The notes: generated from the letters alone by a model not told the origin. A DNA stretch of 64,000 nt from Nocardioides phosphati (GCF_014646375.1 NZ_BMNI01000002.1:386243-450242); one strand, 5' to 3'. Shown: positions 35,844-44,198, numbered from the stretch's first letter. Translations and numbers: made by a program.

Positions 35844-37054
35844 CCGAGCCACTCCTTCAGCTTGCGGTGCACCTCGGGGTGGTTGAGCAGCCCGAAGTGG
35901 TCGGTGTTGGGCAGGTGCAGCGTGCTCGCCCCCGGGAAGAGGTCGACGCGGCCAGAGCGTCCCATGGCCGAGGGGTGCCGCACCAGCAGGTCGCCGAACG
36001 CCACGCTGAGCGGATGGAAGACGGTCGGGCCGAGGGTCGCCGAGACGAGGTGGTAGCTCGCGTGGGGCAGGCGCGCCACCTCGTCGCGTACGCCGTTGCG
36101 CAAGTCCGAGATGCCAACGGAGCGCGTCTCGAGGATCCGGCCGAACGACCGTGACTCCGGGAGCACGCCGAGCGCCTTCGCGCCGAAGTTGGCCAGTCGC
36201 TCCAGCGGGGCACCGAGGTGCGGCGTGCCGAGGAAGACCACGTCGGTGACGCGCTCGCGCCACGGCTCGGCGTGCCCGGTGTCGACGACACAGGCGCGCC
36301 GGATGATCAGGCCGCCCATCGAGTGCCCGACCAGGGCGATGCGCTCCACCGGCACGGGCCACGCCTCGAGCAGCTGGTCGAGCAGGGCGGCGAGGGCCAC
36401 GCCGTTCTCCGCGATCGAGAGGCCGCTGTTGACCCGGAGCCGCAGCGGCGACCAGCCCTGCGCGGCCAGCGGCACGCCATACCAGGGGAGCTCGTCGGCC
36501 CGCTTGTCCCAGTGCTCGTCGTGCTCCATGAGGCCGTGGACGAAGAGGATGACCTGCCCCGTCGCCCGGGGGTACGCCGCAGCGAGCGCGTCCGGCGTCA
36601 GCGGCACGTCGCGGCCGTCGTGGCGCACGGCCATGCGGATCGCGCCGGAGTTGCCGTCCTGGATCAGCCGGTCCCCGATCAGGCCGTTGACGACGCTCGT
36701 CACGTGCCGCCCGAAGCGAAGGTCCTCGGTCCGACGGCCCCTCCCCCGGCGCTCCTGCTTCTCGAGCACCTTCGCCCCCGTGCGCAGACCCGCGCCGAGC
36801 GAGGCATAGATCGTCCCGGCGATCCGGTCGTGGACCACCTGCGACGGCTTGGCAGCGCCCGCGGTCAGCGGGTTGGCCAGCCCCCACACGCGGCTGGCGA
36901 TCGCGAGATGCGTGTCGCGGACCGTGCCGAGAAGCAAGTCCTCGGCGTACGTCGCGGCGAGGGCACCGGTGCCGTGGAGGGTCGCTCCGCCGGTCGTGGC
37001 AGGCGCGACGACCGTGCCGGTGACGGGCGTGGGAGCAGGCTCGAGCGCGTTCAT
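35840..37054 (-). CDS. Alpha/beta hydrolase (esterase/lipase), catalytically intact
   Basis: A 404-residue protein. Residues 1-165 are an Ala/Gly-rich, mostly helical region without signal peptide. The hydrolase domain has the oxyanion motif LFVHGLMEHDEHW (about 171-182), nucleophile elbow LVGHSMGG (Ser245), GTPHLG and the catalytic His in NTDHFGLLNHPEVH (His386). A degenerate paralogue lies at 38324-39391. ATG 37054 is favoured: TGGACA-17 nt-GACACT ends 6 nt before it, a leaderless arrangement; GTG 37090 is an alternative. Substrate unknown. Confidence 0.88.
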   Translation of the reverse strand: MNALEPAPTPVTGTVVAPATTGGATLHGTGALAATYAEDLLLGTVRDTHLAIASRVWGLANPLTAGAAKPSQVVHDRIAGTIYASLGAGLRTGAKVLEKQERRGRGRRTEDLRFGRHVTSVVNGLIGDRLIQDGNSGAIRMAVRHDGRDVPLTPDALAAAYPRATGQVILFVHGLMEHDEHWDKRADELPWYGVPLAAQGWSPLRLRVNSGLSIAENGVALAALLDQLLEAWPVPVERIALVGHSMGGLIIRRACVVDTGHAEPWRERVTDVVFLGTPHLGAPLERLANFGAKALGVLPESRSFGRILETRSVGISDLRNGVRDEVARLPHASYHLVSATLGPTVFHPLSVAFGDLLVRHPSAMGRSGRVDLFPGASTLHLPNTDHFGLLNHPEVHRKLKEWLG

Positions 37055-37108
37055 GGGACCAGTGTCCGTTTTCAGTGAACGCTTGTCCACTGGAACTGCG
37101 TCACACGG

Positions 37109-37738
37109 TCAGCGCAGCGGCTTCCTGCCGGGGCCGTCGCCCGGCTCCTCGAGCGTCCAGGCCTCGAGGGCCTGCCTGAGCCGCCGCTTCATCTCCTCGA
37201 GCTCGGTGCTGGCGCCCCGGCCGACACCTCCGGTCCCGTCGACCACGTGAGCCTCACTCCAGCCGTCACGCGGCGGGAAGGCCTCCATCTCGTCGTGCGC
37301 CTCGCGCGCTGCGAGGAGGACGTCGACCGGCGGCTCAGCGGACTCGAGGATCCCGGTCAGGGTCGTCACGCCGTACCGCAGGCGCTCCACGTCGTACCGG
37401 AGCATGAAGGCACGCAGCTCGGCGACCGTTGCCTTCACCTCCGCCAGTGCCGGCTCGGCGGACGGCAGTGCGCGACGCCGCCGGGCCCTCGCCATGAGTT
37501 GCGTGGTCCGGGCGTGCTGCAGCACCCGGTCGCGGGCGCACTCGAGCGCGGCCTGCTCCGAGTCCACGACCCAGCCCTCGCCCCAGCGTCCGGCACGCTC
37601 GTCGGTCCACCAGACGCGCCATCCCGCGCCCTCGGGGCCGAGCACCAGGGCGTTCTCGCGGATCCCTTCCTCGTCGAGGAAGACGACCGGCTCGTCGCCG
37701 TACTCCCGCGCGATCTGGCGAAGGTCGTCGCGGTCCAT
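37109..37738 (-). CDS. Uncharacterised protein, hydrolase-unit member
   Basis: A 209-residue soluble protein that I do not recognise. Residues 1-65 look like a small beta-rich domain (PVVFLDEEGIRENALVLGPEGAGWRVWWTDE). The rest is mostly helical, with a basic patch (ARARRRRALPS) and heptad-like helices ending in ELEEMKRRLRQALEAW. No signal peptide or membrane segment. GGAGG lies 4-5 nt upstream of the ATG. It follows the 182-residue gene by 19 bp and precedes the active hydrolase by 54 bp. Confidence 0.7.
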   Translation of the reverse strand: MDRDDLRQIAREYGDEPVVFLDEEGIRENALVLGPEGAGWRVWWTDERAGRWGEGWVVDSEQAALECARDRVLQHARTTQLMARARRRRALPSAEPALAEVKATVAELRAFMLRYDVERLRYGVTTLTGILESAEPPVDVLLAAREAHDEMEAFPPRDGWSEAHVVDGTGGVGRGASTELEEMKRRLRQALEAWTLEEPGDGPGRKPLR

Positions 37739-37757
37739 GGGGCCTCCGGGTCGGTGG

Positions 37758-38306
37758 TCAGCGGAAGAGGTTGTGGAAGATGCGGGAGCCGAGCGCGCGG
37801 ACCGCCTCGTCATCGAGGTCCGGACGCCGTGCGGCGAGTGCAGCCTTGAAGCGGTCGCCCCCGCCGTCCTGCTTGAGCTCCTCGATGGTGAAGGCGTGCT
37901 GCTCGGAGTCCGCGATCGCCTGGTGCACGGCCGCGACGAGCTCATCGGCAGAGCGGTCCTCCGGGGCCAGCGCGCGAACGGCGGCCTCGTCCTCCTGCGG
38001 ATCGAGGGACCGGCGCCAGTGAAGGTAGGCCCGGATCGCCTCGCACAGGCGCGCCTTCGACTCGGGCTCGTGCCGCACCCGGACCGCCGCGAAGAGTGCC
38101 GGGTCGCGACGCAGCGCCATGAAGTCGGCCTCCGAGATGGCGCTCGAGACGTACGCCGACATCAGCTGCCCGGCGTCCCACTCGAGGACGAAGCCGTCAG
38201 CGGTGCGCTCGGCAGACCACCCCGGTCCCTCGACCCTGTCCTCGTGGTTGCGCGACGCACGCGACGCAGGCGCGAACTCCTCACCCATGGTGAAGTACTC
38301 CCCCAT
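37758..38306 (-). CDS. Uncharacterised acidic protein, hydrolase-unit member
   Basis: A 182-residue acidic soluble protein with no recognised domain. It has a predicted beta-rich start (SAERTADGFVLEWDAGQLMSAYVSS) and a helical C-terminal half (RLCEAIRAYLHWRRSL; DELVAAVHQAIADSEQHAFTIEELK). It begins 17 bp after the degenerate hydrolase stop, so it is probably co-transcribed with it. ATG 38306 and ATG 38288 are both possible starts. Confidence 0.65.
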   Translation of the reverse strand: MGEYFTMGEEFAPASRASRNHEDRVEGPGWSAERTADGFVLEWDAGQLMSAYVSSAISEADFMALRRDPALFAAVRVRHEPESKARLCEAIRAYLHWRRSLDPQEDEAAVRALAPEDRSADELVAAVHQAIADSEQHAFTIEELKQDGGGDRFKAALAARRPDLDDEAVRALGSRIFHNLFR

Positions 38307-38323
38307 CGCGTCGCCCGACTCCG

Positions 38324-39391
38324 TCAGCGCAGCCAGTCCATCAGGCCGCGGTGGACCTCGGGGTGGTTGGCCAGCGACTGGGCCCCGATCGTGACCTCGT
38401 GCCGCTCGGCCGTCGGGAAGAGATCACGGGCGCGGCGGACCTGGCGCATCGCGCGCTGGCGCCACCAGAGCATGCCGCCGAGGACGGCGCCAGCCGGGTT
38501 GGGCATGCCCATCGCGCGGTCGGTGACGAGCAGGTAGCGCACGCCGCGGTGCGGCGGCACGTCGACGATCTCCTCGTCGGCGGCGAGGATGCCGGCCAGG
38601 CGCTCCTCGAGCCGCTTGCCGGCCTCGCGCGCGAAGCGCTGCGGTGCGGCCTGCAGGTGCGGGGTGCCGAGCGCGACGAGCTCGGTGACCAGGTCGGCCC
38701 AGGGCCGCTCCCCCGGCGCGCGCACGCCGAGCGCGCCTCGGGCGACCAGGCCGCCGGTGCCGTGGGCGACGATCGCGATGCGGCGTACGGCGGTGGGCCA
38801 GGCCTCGACGAGCTCCTGCAGCACGCCGCTGAGCTCGACGGCGGCGTTGCCGATGCCGACGGTGTCGTCGACGCGGAGCTGGACCGGGGTCCAGCCGAGC
38901 AGGCCGGCCAGGCGCGAGGCGTAGGTGCCGCCGATCTCCTCGACCGAACGCCGCCACGAGCGCTCGTCCTCCCCCGGCTGCGGCACGAAGACGACCAGGT
39001 GGTCGCCGGCCTCGATCGGGTCGACCTCGGCGCCGTACGCCACGGCGAGCTCGTCGCGCTCGAGCTCGAGGTCCTCGTCGAGGAAGCGGACGGCGACGGG
39101 CGGGCGGACCAGCTTGTCGCGCTCGAGCACCTGCTGGCGGCCGAGCGGGCCGGCGGCGAGGGCGAGCGGACGACGACCCAGGGCGACCAGGCGGAGGCCG
39201 AGCCCTGCGGCGCCACGGATCAGGCCGATGCCGAACTGCACGCGGCCGGCGAGGCCCTCGGTGAGCTGCTGCGCGGTCTGCTGGGCGGCGCGGATCGGAT
39301 CGGGAGCGTCGGGGTGGCCCCGGTGCTGGCCCGGCGGCAGCGTCACGGCGTACTCGTCGTCACCGAGGGGGACGAGGGGCGACGCGTTCAC
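38324..39391 (-). CDS. Degenerate alpha/beta hydrolase paralogue (pseudoenzyme)
   Basis: A 355-residue intact frame homologous over its whole length to the 35840-37054 hydrolase (shared LQELVEAWP, GTPHL, NHPEVHRxLxxWL). The catalytic positions are changed: the elbow GHSMGG is AHGTGG, with Gly211 for Ser; HGLMEHD of the oxyanion region is PQPGEDE; and the catalytic His segment DHFGLL is replaced by AQSLA. The frame has no stop or frameshift and normal codon use, so it appears kept for a non-catalytic role. GTG start, no clear ribosome binding site. Confidence 0.82.
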   Translation of the reverse strand: MNASPLVPLGDDEYAVTLPPGQHRGHPDAPDPIRAAQQTAQQLTEGLAGRVQFGIGLIRGAAGLGLRLVALGRRPLALAAGPLGRQQVLERDKLVRPPVAVRFLDEDLELERDELAVAYGAEVDPIEAGDHLVVFVPQPGEDERSWRRSVEEIGGTYASRLAGLLGWTPVQLRVDDTVGIGNAAVELSGVLQELVEAWPTAVRRIAIVAHGTGGLVARGALGVRAPGERPWADLVTELVALGTPHLQAAPQRFAREAGKRLEERLAGILAADEEIVDVPPHRGVRYLLVTDRAMGMPNPAGAVLGGMLWWRQRAMRQVRRARDLFPTAERHEVTIGAQSLANHPEVHRGLMDWLR

Positions 39392-39483
39392 CCGGCAAGT
39401 CTCCCACCGCCGGGGCCTCCCCCGCACCGCTTGCGGGCCGTGTCACGCGGGGACTGCGTCGGGGATCACGCCGCGAACAGCCG

Positions 39484-39555
39484 CTGTAACGCGGTGTTCT
39501 CGTGGCTTCTGCGCCCTCGCAGAGGCGCAGGAGCCACGGGGACACCGCGTTACAG
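39484..39555. repeat. 72-bp palindromic element (32-bp stem), MITE/REP-like
   Basis: Arms 39484-39515 and 39524-39555 pair over 32 bp around an 8-nt loop. The outer 14 bp (CTGTAACGCGGTGT) are perfect. The three imperfections (39498:39541, 39500:39539, 39508:39531) are all T opposite G, so RNA from the plus strand folds without mismatch while minus-strand RNA has three A:C mismatches. An alternative inner hairpin (TCTGCG/CGCAGA) competes with the long fold. It sits in the 237-bp gap between tig and the pseudo-hydrolase gene. Confidence 0.85.
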
Positions 39556-39580
39556 CAGGCCGGGCGGGGCCCAAATGCGC

Positions 39581-39615
39581 CGCGCGCCGCTCCCGACAGG
39601 CGGGAACGGCGCGCG
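39581..39615 (-). terminator. Hairpin terminator after tig
   Basis: Arms 39581-39595 and 39601-39615 pair over 15 bp with one T/G position that is a U:G wobble only in minus-strand RNA, as expected for a terminator of the minus-strand tig gene. 14 bp after the tig stop. Confidence 0.75.
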
Positions 39616-39628
39616 AGCGATGCGGGGA

Positions 39629-41017
39629 TCAGGCGTCCGCCTGCTCCTCCTCGGCAGTCTCGGCGGCCGGCTCCTCGGCGGGCTCGCCGATGGTGCCGTC
39701 GGGGCGGAGGTTCTTCAGCTCCACGACGTTGCCGGAGGCGTCCTTGACGGTGGCACCCTCGACGATCGAGGCGAGCGCCTTGCCGCGGAGGATCTCCTGG
39801 ACGTACTCCTGGATGTGGTGCGGGTGCTCCTGCAGGTGCTCGAAGGCCTTCTGCGGGTCCTGGCCCTGCTGCTGCGCGCGCATCAGGACGTGGTTGGTGA
39901 GCTCCTGCTGCTCGACGCCGAACTCCTCGGCCTTGACGACCTCGTCGAGGATGAACTGGGCGGCGATCGCGTCACGCACGCGGCGCTCGAGCTCGGCCTC
40001 GAACTCCTCCTGGGTCTGGCCCTCCTCCTCGAGGTACTTCTCCATGGAGAGGCCGGCGAACATGAGCTGCTGCTCGACCTGCTGGCGGCGGGCGTTGAGC
40101 TCGTCGGTGACGATCGACTCGGGGAGCGCGATCTCGACCTGCTCGAGGAGCTTCTCGAGGACGGCGTCACGCGCGGCGGCGGCCTGCTCGAGGCGCCTGC
40201 CGTTGCCCAGGCGGGTGCGGACGTCCTCACGCAGCTCGTCGGCGGTGTCGAACTCCGACGCCAGCTGGGCGAACTCGTCGTCGAACGCCGGGAGCTCCTG
40301 CTCCTGCACGCCGGTGACCTTGACGGTGACGTGGACCGGCTCGCCGACCAGCTCGCCGCCGACCAGCTCGGACTCGAAGGTCTTCTCGTCGCCCGCGGCC
40401 ATGCCGACCAGGGCCTCGTCGAGACCGTCGAGCATGCCGCCACGGCCGACCTTGTAGGACATGCCGGAGACCTCGGCGCCCTCGACGACCTCGTCGTCCT
40501 TCTTGGCGACCAGGTCGATCGTCACGAAGTCACCGTCGGCGGCAGCGCGCTCGACGTCCTTCAGGGTGCCGAAGCGCTCGCGCAGGGCGCCGATCTGCTC
40601 CTCGACGTCCTCGTCGGAGAGGGTGATGTCCTCGACCTCGGCCTCGAGGCCGTCGTATGCCGGGAGCTTGATCTCGGGCTTGACGTCGACCTCGGCGGTG
40701 AACTCGAGAGCGGCGTTGTCCTCGAACTTGGTCACCTCGATCTCGGGCTGGCCGAGCGGCTCGAGGTTGTTCTCCTGGAGGGCCTCGCCATAGGCGCGCG
40801 GAAGCACCTCGTTGACGGCCTCGTCCAGGGCGAAGCCGCGGTAGCCCTGGCGGTCCAGGACGGCCGCGGGGACCTTGCCCTTGCGGAAACCGGGGATGTT
40901 GACCTGCGCGGCAACCTTCTTGTACGCCGCGTCGAGGCTCGGCTTGAGCTCCTCGAAGGGGACCTCGACGGTCAGCTTGACCCGGGTCGGGTTCAGGGTC
41001 TCGACGGCGCTCTTCAC
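39629..41017 (-). CDS. tig: Trigger factor
   Basis: A 462-residue ribosome-bound chaperone. The N-terminal ribosome-binding domain has the signature FRKGKVPAAVLDRQGYR (GFRxGKxP), followed by a PPIase domain (about 160-245) and a helical C-terminal domain. An acidic tail (EEPAAETAEEEQADA) follows. GTG start with GAGGAGA upstream. It lies near clpP1P2-clpX as in many bacteria, though the hydrolase unit has been placed between them. Confidence 0.98.
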   Translation of the reverse strand: MKSAVETLNPTRVKLTVEVPFEELKPSLDAAYKKVAAQVNIPGFRKGKVPAAVLDRQGYRGFALDEAVNEVLPRAYGEALQENNLEPLGQPEIEVTKFEDNAALEFTAEVDVKPEIKLPAYDGLEAEVEDITLSDEDVEEQIGALRERFGTLKDVERAAADGDFVTIDLVAKKDDEVVEGAEVSGMSYKVGRGGMLDGLDEALVGMAAGDEKTFESELVGGELVGEPVHVTVKVTGVQEQELPAFDDEFAQLASEFDTADELREDVRTRLGNGRRLEQAAAARDAVLEKLLEQVEIALPESIVTDELNARRQQVEQQLMFAGLSMEKYLEEEGQTQEEFEAELERRVRDAIAAQFILDEVVKAEEFGVEQQELTNHVLMRAQQQGQDPQKAFEHLQEHPHHIQEYVQEILRGKALASIVEGATVKDASGNVVELKNLRPDGTIGEPAEEPAAETAEEEQADA

Positions 41018-41087
41018 CGTGTTTCTCCTCGGTGTTGGGGATTGATGCAGGGAGTCTGTGTGTCGTGCATTTGGTGCTGTGGGGCTG

Positions 41088-41160
41088 TCGGGGCGACAGG
41101 ACTCGAACCTGCGATCTCCTGCTCCCAAAGCAGGCGCGCTAGCCACTACGCTACGCCCCG
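41088..41160 (-). tRNA. tRNA-Pro (TGG)
   Basis: A 73-nt cloverleaf with 7-bp acceptor stem (CGGGGCG/CGCCCCG), discriminator A, anticodon loop TTTGGGA giving anticodon TGG, and T-loop GGTTCGAGTCC. The 3' CCA is not encoded. Confidence 0.97.
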
Positions 41161-41183
41161 CCAAGTGGCCCTTCACGGGCCCT

Positions 41184-41257
41184 TGGAGCGGATGACGGGA
41201 ATCGAACCCGCGTGGCCAGTTTGGAAGACTGGGGCTCTACCATTGAGCTACATCCGC
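41184..41257 (-). tRNA. tRNA-Gly (TCC)
   Basis: A 74-nt cloverleaf with acceptor GCGGATG/CATCCGC, anticodon loop CTTCCAA giving TCC, T-loop GGTTCGATTCC, discriminator T and encoded CCA. A CCAAG...CTTGG hairpin (41161-41185) fills the space to tRNA-Pro and overlaps its 3' CCA. Confidence 0.97.
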
Positions 41258-41334
41258 GCGTTTCCGGGACCTGCATGAGGGCCCGGATGTGCGGGTGTCA
41301 TCGTGCCACACCGCCCACAACGGTCCGAATCAGG

Positions 41335-42402
41335 TCAGCGGCGGTGGACCAGCAGCAGTGCGCGGTCGTCGTTGCGCGAGCCGAGCTTGTCGATCAGCCG
41401 GCGCGCGCCGTCGTCGATGCCGTTGCGGAGCAGGCGCTCACCCTGGCCCTGGAGCCGGTCGATGCCCATCGCGATGTCGCGGTTGCGGTTCTCGACGAGG
41501 CCGTCGGTGTAGAGGAGCAGCGCATCGCCCTTGCGGAGCCGGCCGGTCACCGCCGGGAAGTCGGCGTCCTCGAGGACGCCGAGCACGGTGCCACCCTCGG
41601 ACGGGTGCACGGTCCAGCGCCCGGAGCCCGCGCAGCGCTGGACCGCGGGCGGGTGGCCGGCGGCCCGCAGCGCGAAGTCACCGCTGACCAGGTCGAGCGA
41701 GAGATGGATCGCGGTCGCGAAGCCCTCGTCCCAGTTCTGCCGGATCAGGTAGTCGTTGGCCGCGGGCAGGAACTCGCCCGGCGGCAGCGCGTTGAGCAGG
41801 CCGCTGAAGGCACCGGAGAGCAGCAGCGACCGGGTGCCCGCGTCCTCGCCCTTGCCCGAGACGTCGACGACGACGAGCTCGAGCCGGCGGCCGTTGCCCG
41901 GGCGCGAGGCCACGACGAAGTCACCCGCGAACGGCGTGCCGCCCGCCGACCGCAGCGCGGTCTCGGCGTACCACTCCGACGGAAGGGCAGGGAGCATGCC
42001 CTGCGAGAGGATCCGGTCGCGCAGGTCGACGAGCATCGACTCCCCGCGCAGGCCGGTGACGCCGAGCTGCGAGCGGCGGAACGACGTCAGCAGCACCATC
42101 AGTGCCAGGGCGAAGAGCACCGCCGTGCTCACGCCCATGCGCGCGTCGACGTCGCCGAGGCTGGCGATCACGACCAGCTCGACGCCGAGCAGGCCCACGA
42201 CGTACCAGGGCAGGCGACGCGGGCCGAGCAGGTAGCTCGCGACGAAGAGCGGCAGCGCGAAGACCGAGACGCTGACCTGGGCCGGCCAGCCCGTCACCGC
42301 AGCCGCGCACAGCAGGGCGAACGCCGCGCAGAGCAGCAGCCGGATCGACTCCTGGCGTCGCCGGAAGCCGGACAGGCTGGTCATGCGGTGGGCGGTGGCC
42401 AC
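41335..42402 (-). CDS. Membrane-anchored SpoIIE-type PP2C phosphatase
   Basis: A 355-residue protein with three or four N-terminal helices (about 20-105) and a C-terminal PPM/SpoIIE serine phosphatase domain. Metal-binding motifs are visible: PFAGDFVVAS, VVVDVSGKGEDAG, and LLLYTDGLVENRN. Such enzymes usually dephosphorylate anti-anti-sigma factors. There is no PAS, GAF or HAMP sensor and no anti-sigma partner nearby, so the signal and target are unknown. GTG 42402 has GAGGA 4 nt upstream; ATG 42384 is an alternative. Confidence 0.85.
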   Translation of the reverse strand: MATAHRMTSLSGFRRRQESIRLLLCAAFALLCAAAVTGWPAQVSVSVFALPLFVASYLLGPRRLPWYVVGLLGVELVVIASLGDVDARMGVSTAVLFALALMVLLTSFRRSQLGVTGLRGESMLVDLRDRILSQGMLPALPSEWYAETALRSAGGTPFAGDFVVASRPGNGRRLELVVVDVSGKGEDAGTRSLLLSGAFSGLLNALPPGEFLPAANDYLIRQNWDEGFATAIHLSLDLVSGDFALRAAGHPPAVQRCAGSGRWTVHPSEGGTVLGVLEDADFPAVTGRLRKGDALLLYTDGLVENRNRDIAMGIDRLQGQGERLLRNGIDDGARRLIDKLGSRNDDRALLLVHRR

Positions 42403-42435
42403 GGGGTCCTCGGGGTCACGGGCTGGTAGGTGGGA

Positions 42436-43266
42436 TCACAGTACGGCGCGGGAGCGGTACTTCGGCTGGCAATGGGGACACCAGAAGAGATTGCGTCCCT
42501 TGAGGTCCTGGGTGCGCACCGTCGTGCCGCAGACGAGGCACGGCTGGTTGGCCCGGCGGTAGACGTAGACCTCGCCGCCGTGGTCGTCGACGCGCGGCGG
42601 GCGGCCCATCGCCTCCGGTGTGTGCTCGGGGCGGACGGTGTCGATCCGGTTGTTGCGGACACCCTCGGCCATCAGCTCCACGAGGTCGTCCCACATGGCC
42701 TGCCACTGCGACCTGCGGAGGCTGCGGCCGGGCCGCTGCGGGTCGATGCGGTGTCGGAAGAGGACCTCCGCGCGGTAGACGTTGCCGACGCCGGCGAGCA
42801 CCGCCTGGTCCATCAGCAGGTCGCCGATCGACCGCTCGCTGAGACGGATGCGGGCCCAGGCCTTGTCAGGGTCGGCGTCAGGACGCAGCGGGTCGGGGCC
42901 GAGCTGCGCCACCACGGCGGCCTTGCGGGAGGCGTCGACCAGGTCGCAGCGCGTGGCACCGCGCAGGTCGGCGTACGCCGTGGGGGTGGCCAGCCGGAGC
43001 CTGACCTGCCCGACGGGCGGCGGCGCCGGGCCGCGGCGTACGTCGAGCTTGCCGATCAGCCCGAGGTGGATGTGGACGAACCGCTCCCCCGCGAACTCGA
43101 TGAAGAGGTGCTTGCCCGCCGAGTCGGCGCCGAGCAGCTCCGTGCGGTCCAGTTCCGCGGCGTCGGCGGCGAACCGGCCCTGCGGGCTGGAGACGGCGAC
43201 GACCTCACCGCCGAAGGCAGCGGTGAGGTCGAGCGCGAGGCGTCGGAGGGTGTGGCCCTCGGGCAT
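42436..43266 (-). CDS. DNA glycosylase/AP lyase, Fpg/Nei family
   Basis: A 276-residue bifunctional base-excision enzyme. The catalytic N-terminus is Pro2-Glu3 (PEGHT), which places it in the Nei (endonuclease VIII) branch; Fpg proteins begin PELPE. A helix-two-turn-helix follows (LLMDQAVLAGVGNVYRAEVLF) and a C-terminal zinc finger (CLVC...CPHC). It corresponds in position to M. tuberculosis nei2 (Rv2464c). The ATG overlaps the rpiB stop by one base. Confidence 0.95.
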   Translation of the reverse strand: MPEGHTLRRLALDLTAAFGGEVVAVSSPQGRFAADAAELDRTELLGADSAGKHLFIEFAGERFVHIHLGLIGKLDVRRGPAPPPVGQVRLRLATPTAYADLRGATRCDLVDASRKAAVVAQLGPDPLRPDADPDKAWARIRLSERSIGDLLMDQAVLAGVGNVYRAEVLFRHRIDPQRPGRSLRRSQWQAMWDDLVELMAEGVRNNRIDTVRPEHTPEAMGRPPRVDDHGGEVYVYRRANQPCLVCGTTVRTQDLKGRNLFWCPHCQPKYRSRAVL

Positions 43267-43775
43267 CAGGCGTCGGCGGAACCCTGGAGGGCGCTCTCGG
43301 GGAGCGGCGGGAGCTCACGGGTCACCTCGTAGTCGCTCAGCATCGCGATGCGGCGCACGTGGCGCTCGTCGCCCGGGAACGGCTCGGCGAGGAAGATGCC
43401 GATGAAGCGGGTCATCTCGTCGAGGGTGTGCTGGCGGCCGCCGAGGGAGATGACGTTGGCGTCGTTGTGCTCGCGGGCGAGCTGCGCGGTGGCGTCGTTC
43501 CAAACGAGGGCGGCGCGGATGCCGATGACCTTGTTGGCGGCCATCTGCTCACCGTTGCCGGAGCCGCCGATGACGATGCCGAGGCTGTCCTGGCCGTCGG
43601 CACGCTCCGCGGCGACCGCCTCGGCCGCCCGCAGGCAGAAGACCGGGTAGTCGTCGAGGGCGTCGTAGACGAAGGGGCCGTGGTCGACCGGCTCGTAGCC
43701 GTTGTCGACCAGCCAGTTCATCAGGTGGTCCTTGAGCTCGAGGCCGGCGTGGTCGCTGCCGAGGTGAACGCGCAT
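43266..43775 (-). CDS. rpiB: Ribose-5-phosphate isomerase B
   Basis: A 169-residue enzyme interconverting ribulose- and ribose-5-phosphate. It begins MRVHLGSDHAGLELK and contains GGSGNGEQMAANK, the actinobacterial active-site type in which Glu replaces the Cys base of E. coli RpiB. The C-terminal region (AMLSDYEVTRELPPLP) is also typical. Another ATG three codons upstream is possible. Confidence 0.96.
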   Translation of the reverse strand: MRVHLGSDHAGLELKDHLMNWLVDNGYEPVDHGPFVYDALDDYPVFCLRAAEAVAAERADGQDSLGIVIGGSGNGEQMAANKVIGIRAALVWNDATAQLAREHNDANVISLGGRQHTLDEMTRFIGIFLAEPFPGDERHVRRIAMLSDYEVTRELPPLPESALQGSADA

Positions 43776-43829
43776 GGCCCCCATTCTTCCGTACGCGCGG
43801 GGCTGCGCCGACCCCGGGCCCGGGTGGTC

Positions 43830-44198
43830 TCAGGCGGTGCCGAACGGCACAGGCTCACCGTGCTCGGTGCGCAGTCGCGAGCCCTCGGGGGCCCCGAGCC
43901 GCTCGAGCTCGGCGACCAGCCTGCCCAGCGTCTTCGCACCGGCGTCGTGGAGGGAGAGGTCGAGCTGGATGAACGGCTCGCCGCCCGGCCCCTTGTGGTG
44001 CGCGGCGCCCGCGGCGGCCCCGAGCAGCTCACCGAGGCCGGTCTGCTCGAGCCAGGCGGTGACGGGACCGGACCACGCGACCGCACCGAAGGGGTTGCCG
44101 GGATCGGCGGGGATCCGCACGACGACGAGGTGGTGCTCGCCGTGACCGTGTGCGTCGCCGCTGTCGCCGCCGCCCAGGAGGCGCCCGAGCAGCCCCAT
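43830..44198 (-). CDS. Small uncharacterised protein, second gene of a pair
   Basis: A 122-residue protein starting MGLLGRLLGGG with a His-rich patch (DAHGHGEHH) near residue 20. No family recognised; a C-terminal segment (LGRLVAELERLGAPEGSRLRTE) is helical. Its start overlaps the stop of the LURP-one-like gene by one base (TGATG), so the two are co-expressed. Confidence 0.6.
   Translation of the reverse strand: MGLLGRLLGGGDSGDAHGHGEHHLVVVRIPADPGNPFGAVAWSGPVTAWLEQTGLGELLGAAAGAAHHKGPGGEPFIQLDLSLHDAGAKTLGRLVAELERLGAPEGSRLRTEHGEPVPFGTA

Noticed and set aside
41088-41257. tRNA genes as an integration site for a genomic island
   Set aside because: No integrase, direct repeat of a tRNA 3' end or composition shift was found on either side.
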